Shown piece after piece: positions 21,945 to 27,188 of a stretch of 30,389 bases of DNA (position 1 is its first letter; each line of letters opens with the position of its first letter). The position numbers and the translations under genes are program-made. The notes under the pieces are model-generated. The model saw only the letters and a list, made by a program, of their open reading frames with translations. It ran no database searches and was not told the origin of the DNA. The stretch lies in the IMG/VR virus record IMGVR_UViG_3300031825_000261, positions 1-30,389 of that record. One strand, given 5' to 3'. This DNA is from a virus.

Positions 21945-22766
21945 ATGTCGCTGACCCAAGAAGCCATCCAGCTCATCATCGATAACGCCGCTCTGGCCCA
22001 TAGCAAGATGCCTGAGACCAACACGCCGGTCGCCGTTCTGCCTTCGAGCGTGAAGCTGGCCAACATGGAGCACTACCAGGCCGGACGCTCCCGCTTTCGC
22101 GGCGAGCTGGACACCCACAGCCTGGCCGACTTCACCAAATACGTGGAGCGTCACACCACCGAGCAGCAAACCGCCGGCGGGTTCATCGATCAGGACGCCA
22201 TGTCCGCGACTGTGATCTTCAACCTGGGCAACGTGGCAACTCCAGGCCATGCCGACGACAAGGCCACTCTCACCCTCAAACCCACCGCTGCCTATACCGC
22301 CCTGCAGAAGGTTATCGGGAAAGGCCTCAGCCAGCAGGCGCTGGCCGAATGGCTGGAGGACTGGGCACCGAACGTCCAGGCGTTTGCTGGCGACCAGCCA
22401 CTGAACATCGCCCTGGCCATCGCCGGCATCCGCAAGATGACCATCAAGTCCAGCAGCCAGCGCGACAGTACCGTCGGCGATTTCAGCGCCTCCCGCAGCG
22501 CCATGGACGAGATCGAGGCCCGCAGCCAGGAAACCCTGCCGACCCAGTTCCAATTCACCACCGTGCCGTTCGAAGGCCTGCAGTCCGCCACCATCGACCT
22601 GCGCCTTTCCGTACTGACTGGCTCCGATACCCCGGTGCTCAAGCTGCGCTGGGTCGGCGAAGAGGCCCAGCGCGAAGAGTTCGCCCGCCAGTTCAAGAGC
22701 GTGCTCGAGGCTGAGGTCGGCGGGCTTGTGCCGCTGACCATCGGCACCTTCAACCCCGGCAACTAA
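21945..22766 (+). CDS. DUF2303 family protein (YfdQ-like)
   Basis: A 273-aa protein with the DUF2303 layout: an N-terminal helix (MSLTQEAIQLIIDNAALA), VAVLPSSVKLANMEHYQAGRSRFRGELDTHSLADFTKYVERH, FIDQDAMSATVIFNLGN, ALAEWLEDWAP and a C-terminal beta-rich half (LPTQFQFTTVPFEGL...LKLRWVG). The gene is common in the lambda-gam/bet position of Pseudomonas and Escherichia prophages (YfdQ); its function is unknown to me but the place suggests a role in early DNA metabolism or host takeover. AAGGAA forms the ribosome site. Confidence 0.85.
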   Translation: MSLTQEAIQLIIDNAALAHSKMPETNTPVAVLPSSVKLANMEHYQAGRSRFRGELDTHSLADFTKYVERHTTEQQTAGGFIDQDAMSATVIFNLGNVATPGHADDKATLTLKPTAAYTALQKVIGKGLSQQALAEWLEDWAPNVQAFAGDQPLNIALAIAGIRKMTIKSSSQRDSTVGDFSASRSAMDEIEARSQETLPTQFQFTTVPFEGLQSATIDLRLSVLTGSDTPVLKLRWVGEEAQREEFARQFKSVLEAEVGGLVPLTIGTFNPGN

Positions 22767-22777
22767 CCGCCACCACT

Positions 22778-22818
22778 AGCCCGCCGCCGTCACTCACCAC
22801 AGCACCCGGCGGCGGGCT
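22778..22818 (+). promoter_or_regulatory. Stem-loop 4 displaying CACTCACCA
   Basis: Arms AGCCCGCCGCCG (22778-22789) and CGGCGGCGGGCT (22807-22818) form a perfect 12-bp stem; the 17-nt loop is TCACTCACCACAGCACC. The loop matches those on the opposite operon while the stem does not. It lies in the 66-nt gap before the gene at 22833. Confidence 0.78.
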
Positions 22819-22832
22819 CAGGGAGACACAGC

Positions 22833-23315
22833 ATGAACACCTACATCATCGTCGGGGCCATGGTCCTGATCGGAAGCCTTGCATACGCGGTTCTGTTGCA
22901 GAAACTCTCCAGCGCCAAGGATCGCTCCTACGCCATCGGCTACTCGGCCGGCGCCGAGAGCCAGCAGGGCACGATCACCGCCCTGCAACGCCAGATCGAC
23001 AACCAGACCGTCGACCTCCTCAAGCTGCGAGCCGCCCGTGAGCGCGAACGTAACGAAGCCCGCCAGGCACTGGAACAGGCCGTCCACGACGCCGACCAGC
23101 GCCTCGCCGACGCCGAACGCCGCGCTCTGAGCGCCGAGGACGCCACCACCCTGCGCGCCTTCGCCGCTCAGTTGGAGGTGGCTGCCACCACCTGCAATAA
23201 CGTCGGCGCCACGGTTGCCGCCGACAACATGAAGCGCGGCGCCGCCATCGCTCGCGACCTGGCAGACCGAATCATCCCCACCACCGAATCCGTACAGCTG
23301 GAGGCTGCAGCATGA
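22833..23315 (+). CDS. Membrane-anchored coiled-coil protein of unknown function
   Basis: A 160-aa protein with one N-terminal membrane segment (residues 3-22, TYIIVGAMVLIGSLAYAVLL) and no clear cleavage site, then a long Arg/Glu/Ala-rich coiled coil (about 45-105, including LRAARERERNEARQALEQAV). This shape recalls an inner membrane spanin, but it is far from the holin and on the opposite strand, so I do not call it one. The end overlaps the first DGR target gene as ATGA, so both are translated together. The start is behind GGGAG. Confidence 0.7.
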   Translation: MNTYIIVGAMVLIGSLAYAVLLQKLSSAKDRSYAIGYSAGAESQQGTITALQRQIDNQTVDLLKLRAARERERNEARQALEQAVHDADQRLADAERRALSAEDATTLRAFAAQLEVAATTCNNVGATVAADNMKRGAAIARDLADRIIPTTESVQLEAAA

Positions 23316-23920
23316 ACAACGCCACTATCACCGCATCGCTTCCCGCCATCGGCACCCCGTTTGAGGGCGGCTTCTTCGCCGGCCTGTTTTACCTGAACGG
23401 CGATACCTACGCCCTGATCGTCTCCCCACGCGCCCAAGGCGAACTCGAGGAGGCCGCGTGGGGCCCGCGTGGGTTGGATATCTCTGCACGCAGCTATAAC
23501 GACGGGATGGCCAATACCCAGGCCATGGCCGATGCCGGAAGCGATCTGGCTCGCTGGATGCTCGCTCTGGAGATCAGCGGATTCACCGACTGGTACCTGC
23601 CCAGCCGAGACGAGCTGGAGATCCTCTACCGCAACCTCAAGCCCACCACAGCCAGCAATTACACCTGGCGCGCCGGCGATAACCCCAGCAGCGTGCCGCC
23701 CGGCTATCCGTATACCGAGGAAGTGCCTGCACAGACTGCAGCCGCTGCATTCCAAGACGGCGCCGGCGAGGCCCTCTCGCCCGAGTGGTACTGGAGCAGC
23801 ACGCAGTACAGCCCGACCAACGCGTGGATTCAGGACTTCGCCGATGGCGACCAGCACGACGTCCACAAGGGCGGCGAGTACCGCGCGCGGGCCGTCCGCA
23901 GATTCAAGGTTACCCCTTAA
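23312..23920 (+). CDS. DGR target protein 1 (C-type-lectin-like, DUF1566)
   Basis: A 202-aa variable protein without signal peptide. It has the DUF1566/Lcl C-terminal layout: an N-terminal strand pair FEGGFFAGLFYLNGDTYALIV, GMANTQAMAD, the hallmark GFTDWYLPSRDELEIL, and the final WYWSSTQYS.TNAWIQ...RARAVRRFKV which is the C-type lectin fold exposing the variable face. Residues about 164-196 are encoded by VR1. Compared with the template, Asn/Asp codons read Thr, Asp, Ala, His, Asp, Val, Gly, Gly, Tyr. DGR-diversified lectins bind ligands; which particle or surface carries this one is unknown. It is coupled by ATGA to the gene before it and followed by a GCA-loop hairpin. Confidence 0.92.
   Translation: MNNATITASLPAIGTPFEGGFFAGLFYLNGDTYALIVSPRAQGELEEAAWGPRGLDISARSYNDGMANTQAMADAGSDLARWMLALEISGFTDWYLPSRDELEILYRNLKPTTASNYTWRAGDNPSSVPPGYPYTEEVPAQTAAAAFQDGAGEALSPEWYWSSTQYSPTNAWIQDFADGDQHDVHKGGEYRARAVRRFKVTP
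23802..23901 (+). repeat. Variable repeat VR1 of the DGR
   Basis: 100 bp aligned without gaps to the template repeat at 25195-25294. There are 10 differences, at 23817, 23834, 23841, 23855, 23858, 23862, 23871, 23873, 23874 and 23879; each corresponds to an A in the template. All C, G and T positions are identical. The last 21 bp, GC-rich, are unchanged and would be the site where homing starts. Confidence 0.96.
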
Positions 23921-23939
23921 TCCTTTCACCTATTTCATG

Positions 23940-23958
23940 CCCCGCGCGCAGCGCGGGG
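23940..23958 (+). other. DNA/RNA hairpin after VR1 (homing hairpin candidate)
   Basis: CCCCGCGC - GCA - GCGCGGGG, an 8-bp perfect stem, 38 nt after VR1. No T-run follows, so it is not a normal terminator. A similar hairpin follows VR2 at nearly the same distance and none follows the template. Target-site hairpins of 7-10 bp are needed for efficient homing in the Bordetella phage DGR. Confidence 0.72.
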
Positions 23959-23984
23959 ACGCTCCAAATTTTGAGGGCTTGAAC

Positions 23985-24614
23985 ATGCAACACATCACCT
24001 TGGATATCGGCAGCACCTCGCTAAAAACCACCAATGCGGCCTTGGCCCGTCAGGTACTGGAGCAGGAAGCCGGTCTGGCCTGCACGGTAGAGCTGACCTC
24101 CGGCGAGCTGGTCGCCCGAAACTCGATTTGTCCGCCGGCGATTGGCCAGTTCTGGCCGGAGCAAGGCGGCATCTATGCCGGCCTGATGCGCGGCGAGAAC
24201 GGCGGCCCGGATTACCACCTGATCGTCGCAGCAGACCTGGCCGGCAGCATCGAGGACATCGTCTGGGGCTCGGCCAGTCAGGAAGAGTCCGGCGCCACCA
24301 GTTCACTCGATGGCCTGGCCAATACCCGGGCCCTGCTCGACTCCCCCCATGACCATCCCGCGGCGCAGTGGGCAGCCGGGCTGCAGATCGACGGCTATCA
24401 CGACTTCTATCTGCCGGCCCGCCGGGAGCTACGGCTGTGCTGGATCAATGTGCCCGAGCTGTTCGAGGACGCCTGGTACTGGAGCAGTACGCAGTACAGC
24501 CCGAGCAGCGCGTGGATTCAGGGCTTCGACGATGGCGACCAGTACTACGGCCACAAGGGCATCGAGTACCGCGCGCGGGCCGTCCGCAGAGTGCTCACCA
24601 CTTCAGCCCTTTAA
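23985..24614 (+). CDS. DGR target protein 2 (C-type-lectin-like, DUF1566)
   Basis: A 209-aa paralogue of target 1; ATG 23985 has GAGGG 7 nt upstream. The N-terminal 45 residues (MQHITLDIGSTSLKTTNAALARQVLEQEAGLACTVEL) are not in target 1. Then GQFWPEQGGIYAGLMRGENGGPDYHLIVAADLAG, GLANTRALL, the DUF1566 hallmark GYHDFYLPARRELRL, and the final AWYWSSTQYSPSSAWIQ. Residues about 169-202 come from VR2; template Asn/Asp codons read Ser, Ser, Gly, Tyr, Tyr, Gly, Gly, Ile, Tyr. No export signal is visible. Having two targets served by one template doubles the number of variants that can be displayed. Confidence 0.92.
   Translation: MQHITLDIGSTSLKTTNAALARQVLEQEAGLACTVELTSGELVARNSICPPAIGQFWPEQGGIYAGLMRGENGGPDYHLIVAADLAGSIEDIVWGSASQEESGATSSLDGLANTRALLDSPHDHPAAQWAAGLQIDGYHDFYLPARRELRLCWINVPELFEDAWYWSSTQYSPSSAWIQGFDDGDQYYGHKGIEYRARAVRRVLTTSAL
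24490..24589 (+). repeat. Variable repeat VR2 of the DGR
   Basis: 100 bp, gap-free against the template. There are 10 differences at 24505, 24508, 24522, 24523, 24543, 24546, 24550, 24559, 24562 and 24567, again all at template adenines. Eight of the ten template sites are shared with VR1, with different bases at several. Confidence 0.96.
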
Positions 24615-24624
24615 CCCTTTGGGG

Positions 24625-24643
24625 GCGCGGGCGCAGCCCGCGC
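24625..24643 (+). other. DNA/RNA hairpin after VR2 (homing hairpin candidate)
   Basis: GCGCGGGC - GCA - GCCCGCGC, an 8-bp perfect stem 35 nt after VR2. It has the same loop and length as the hairpin after VR1, with a different stem. There is no T-run. Confidence 0.72.
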
Positions 24644-24659
24644 TTCGCGAGTTTCCAGC

Positions 24660-25022
24660 ATGGCCATAGCCCAACACCTGCCGATCTACAAGCTGGCCAG
24701 CGATCTCGCCAGCCTGGCGGCCGATCTCACAAAGAACATGCCGCGGGACTTCAAGCGGACGCTCGGTGAGAAGGTGCTGGTGGAGTGCATCGATGTCTGC
24801 GTCCTGATCTTCCGCGCTAACGTCGCGACGGGAAACGACCGGGTACCGCACATCCAGCAGATCCTGGAGCGCATCCAGATCATCGAGCTGATGCTGCGGC
24901 TTTGCGTAGACAAGCGCCTCATCAGCACCAGCCAGTTCGCCAGATCAATCGAGATCACCGACTCGATAGGCAAGCAGGCCACTGGGTGGAAAAAGTATGC
25001 AGCCGCAACGCCTGCTGCCTGA
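24660..25022 (+). CDS. avd: Accessory variability determinant, Avd family
   Basis: A 120-aa predicted four-helix-bundle protein. MAIAQHLPIYKLASDLASLAADLTKNMPRDFKRTLGEKVLVECIDVCVLIFRAN and later IQIIELMLRLCVDKRLISTSQFARSIEITDSIGKQATGWKK match the Avd/four helix bundle family ('LPKDFR.TLGE', a central basic face, and a last helix ending 'GW.K'). In the Bordetella DGR Avd forms a pentameric barrel that binds the reverse transcriptase and the template RNA. It lies between target 2 and the template repeat, the usual DGR order. The ribosome site is weak. Confidence 0.88.
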   Translation: MAIAQHLPIYKLASDLASLAADLTKNMPRDFKRTLGEKVLVECIDVCVLIFRANVATGNDRVPHIQQILERIQIIELMLRLCVDKRLISTSQFARSIEITDSIGKQATGWKKYAAATPAA

Positions 25023-25194
25023 GCGTCACGGCGCCCAGGCCAGTGCGACTTTGAATCTGGTCGTGCCGCTGGCCTACCCGGCCACCGCCATGCGAACCAG
25101 GGGAACCATCCGGCGTCGGCCGGACAGGCCCCGCGCAATTTCACCACTGATCGGCCCAGGCCTTCGGTGGTGCGATGTGAATAGCACGACTTAG

Positions 25195-25294
25195 CGCAGT
25201 ACAGCCCGAACAACGCGTGGATTCAGAACTTCGACGATGGCGACCAGAACAACGACCACAAGGACAACGAGAACCGCGCGCGGGCCGTCCGCAG
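25195..25294 (+). repeat. Template repeat TR of the DGR
   Basis: 100 bp, in the frame of the targets it would code Asn at AAC codons (template positions 15-17, 18-20, 33-35, 54-56, 57-59, 72-74, 78-80) and Asp at GAC codons; 30 of its bases are A. Twelve template positions are seen changed in one or both variable repeats: 16, 19, 33, 34, 40, 54, 57, 61, 70, 72, 73 and 78. The unchanged GC-rich end (positions 80-100) contains a single A. It lies in a 172-nt gap after avd and overlaps the first codons of the longest RT frame. Confidence 0.96.
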
Positions 25295-26412
25295 CTTCAA
25301 CCGGCTCTTCCCATGCTGGACTTTCTTTCGAGGCTCTCGTGCAGGCGTACCTGGACTGCCGGCGCAACAAGCGCAGCAGCACCTCCGCCTTGGCATTCGA
25401 GCTGAACCTGGAGCAAAACCTCATGCAACTGCATACCGAGCTGAACAGCGGAACCTACCAGCCCGGCACCTCCATCTGTTTCGTGGTGACCCACCCGAAA
25501 CCCCGCGAGGTATGGGCCGCAGAATTCCGCGACCGCATCGTTCACCACATGCTCTATAACCACGTCGGCGCCCGCATCGAGCGTACCTTCATCGCCGACA
25601 GCTGTGCTTGCATCCCGGGCCGCGGCACGCTCTACGCCGCACAGCGCCTGGATGGCAAGATCCGCAGCATCACGCAGAACTGGAGCCAGCCTGCGCATTA
25701 TCTCAAGTGCGACTTGGCCAACTTCTTCGTCAGCATCGACAAGCGCGTGCTGGCCGAACAGCTCAAGGTCCGTATCCCAGAGCCGAACTGGCAGCAACTG
25801 GCCCGGCAGATCCTGCTGCACGATCCGCGCGAGAACTACCAGCTTCGCAGCGCACAGCGGCTGTTCAATCGGGTTCCGCAGCACAAGCGCCTGGCCAGTC
25901 AGCCGGCCCACCTCGGCCTTCCGATCGGCAACCTATCGTCGCAGTTCTTCGCCAACGTCTACCTCGATGCCCTCGACCAGTTCGTGAAACACCAGCTGCG
26001 CGTCCGGCATTACATCCGCTACGTGGACGACTTCATCCTGCTGCACGAGTCACCCCAGCAGCTCAACGCCTGGCGCGAACAGATCGAGTCCTTTCTGGCC
26101 GAGCGCTTGCACGTGCGCCTCAATCCCAGCAAGACCATCCTGCAGCCGGTCAGTCGCGGCGTCGACTTCGTCGGCCAGGTCATCAAGCCCTGGCGCCGCA
26201 TCACCCGTCGCCGCACCGTCGACAACGCCCTGCGCCGGGTTGCCACCGCGCCTGCAGACCAGCTGCGGGAAACCGCCAACAGCTACTTCGGCCAGCTTCG
26301 CCAGGCCACCCACAGCCAGAACGACCGCCGGAAACTCGCGAAAGCCCTGCTGCTACGCGGCAAGGCCGTCAATGCCGAGCTGAGCAAGACCTATAAAGGA
26401 GTGCGGGTATGA
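25237..26412 (+). CDS. DGR reverse transcriptase
   Basis: Up to 391 aa; the RT catalytic Asps are Asp159 (HYLKCDLANFFVSID) and the YVDD box (residues 262-265, RYVDDFILLH). The motif IGNLSSQFFANVYLD (230-244) has the [IVL]GxxxSQ form that marks DGR RTs, where most RTs have QGxxxSP. There is no maturase or RNase H domain. It copies the template RNA and misincorporates at A. Start choice is open: ATG 25237 lies in TR and lacks a good ribosome site; GTG 25339 has GAGG 5 nt upstream but cuts the conserved LSFEALVQAY helix. The stop overlaps the next gene as ATGA. Confidence 0.96.
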   Translation: MATRTTTTRTTRTARGPSAASTGSSHAGLSFEALVQAYLDCRRNKRSSTSALAFELNLEQNLMQLHTELNSGTYQPGTSICFVVTHPKPREVWAAEFRDRIVHHMLYNHVGARIERTFIADSCACIPGRGTLYAAQRLDGKIRSITQNWSQPAHYLKCDLANFFVSIDKRVLAEQLKVRIPEPNWQQLARQILLHDPRENYQLRSAQRLFNRVPQHKRLASQPAHLGLPIGNLSSQFFANVYLDALDQFVKHQLRVRHYIRYVDDFILLHESPQQLNAWREQIESFLAERLHVRLNPSKTILQPVSRGVDFVGQVIKPWRRITRRRTVDNALRRVATAPADQLRETANSYFGQLRQATHSQNDRRKLAKALLLRGKAVNAELSKTYKGVRV

Positions 26413-26873
26413 GCAAGCGCAAACCGAACAACCTACTCGCTCGCCATGAGCGCGCTATGCGGGCAGCGCTACGCAGCCACCACGTCGCCGTTGTCCATAT
26501 CGAACCAGCAGGAAGACAAGGGCTGATCGACTGGAAAAAGGCCGCCAGTATCCCGCCGGGTCGCGATATCGCCGACGCCGTCTGCGATATCGCCCACCAC
26601 TGGGTCATCTACCTCGGTGCGTTCTGTATCGCCCAGGACGGCAGTCGCTACATCAAAGCGGAAGAGGTCGCGCCGCTGGGTATCTACCGCTCCGACTCAC
26701 TAGCCGACGTGATCGAGGAGTACAGCCGTGCTCTGCTCAATACCTGCAATCCAGCGCACGTCGTCGGCTACGGCTGGATAGCCAACCCCGGCGGAGCATC
26801 GCTCGATGAGGAGCAGGCCGCTCGCGTATTCGAGGCAGTCGGCGCTTGGAAGCAGAACAAGGAGGCAGCGTGA
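26409..26873 (+). CDS. Hypothetical protein coupled to the RT gene
   Basis: A 154-aa protein starting inside the RT stop (ATGA), so it is translated with it. It begins with a basic stretch MSKRKPNNLLARHERAMRAALRSHHVAVVHIEP, then IDWKKAASIPPGRDIADAVCDIAHHWVIYLGAFCIAQDG, SDSLADVIEEYSRALLNTC and a helical end VFEAVGAWKQNKEA. I do not recognise a family. Its place as the only gene tied to the RT makes a role in the DGR possible, but its end overlaps PrtN by 1 nt (TGATG), so it may just be an operon gene. It contains no RT or nuclease motif. Confidence 0.72.
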   Translation: MSKRKPNNLLARHERAMRAALRSHHVAVVHIEPAGRQGLIDWKKAASIPPGRDIADAVCDIAHHWVIYLGAFCIAQDGSRYIKAEEVAPLGIYRSDSLADVIEEYSRALLNTCNPAHVVGYGWIANPGGASLDEEQAARVFEAVGAWKQNKEAA

Positions 26874-27157
26874 TGAATACCACTTTCCTGCTGATGGCTC
26901 AGTACAACGGCCAGGTGATCATCCCGCTTGATCGAGTATGCGAGGACTACTTCAGGCATCTGACGCCAGAGAAGTTCTTGAGGAAGGTGATGGGTGGCGA
27001 GATAGATCTGCCCATCGTCAGGATGGAGGTCAGCCAGAAGGCTGCCCGTGGTGTTTACCTGACAGACTTGGCTCGTTACCTCGACGCGCAGCATCAGAAG
27101 GCTACCATCGAGAACGACAAACTGCATGGCAGATCCCCAATGCGCAAGGCGAGCTGA
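26873..27157 (+). CDS. PrtN-like protein 2 (pyocin activator family)
   Basis: A 94-aa protein from ATG 26873 with GGAGG 7 nt upstream; nine upstream codons in frame are excluded. MNTTFLLMAQYNGQVIIPLDRVCEDYFRHLTPEKFLRKVMGGEIDLPIVRMEVSQKAARGVYLTDLARYLDAQ is closely related to PrtN, the activator of pyocin genes in Pseudomonas aeruginosa, which works under the PrtR repressor. Here it is the last gene of the early operon with the DGR, and a CI/PrtR-like repressor sits upstream. A late or lysis promoter is a natural target. The last 20 residues are polar. Confidence 0.9.
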   Translation: MNTTFLLMAQYNGQVIIPLDRVCEDYFRHLTPEKFLRKVMGGEIDLPIVRMEVSQKAARGVYLTDLARYLDAQHQKATIENDKLHGRSPMRKAS

Positions 27158-27163
27158 AACAGA

Positions 27164-27188
27164 AAGGGGCCATCAGGCCCCTTCACTT
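27164..27188 (+). terminator. Shared terminator between PrtN operon and integrase
   Basis: AAGGGGCC - ATCA - GGCCCCTT is an 8-bp stem with a 4-nt loop, followed by CACTTTTT on the plus strand; on the minus strand it is followed by TCTG. It ends the rightward operon; the integrase stop codon overlaps it. Confidence 0.8.

Noticed and set aside
22833-23315. Membrane coiled-coil protein as i-spanin
   Set aside because: Shape fits, but it is far from the holin, in the early operon, and no o-spanin is nearby.
24594-24601. CTCACCAC after VR2 as an eighth loop motif
   Set aside because: Only 8 nt match, inside coding sequence of target 2 and without a flanking stem; probably chance.
23940-24643. 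VR hairpins as ordinary terminators
   Set aside because: No T-run follows either stem and the operon continues through both.
25195-25294. TR as a third truncated target gene
   Set aside because: The region lacks the preceding WYWSS lectin part and any coding start in the target frame, and it keeps A at all the variable sites, so it is the template and not a VR or pseudogene.
25237-26412. RT as retron or group II intron
   Set aside because: No maturase or intron domain, no msr/msd-type structure noted, and the IGNLSSQ box and linked VR/TR/avd identify a DGR.
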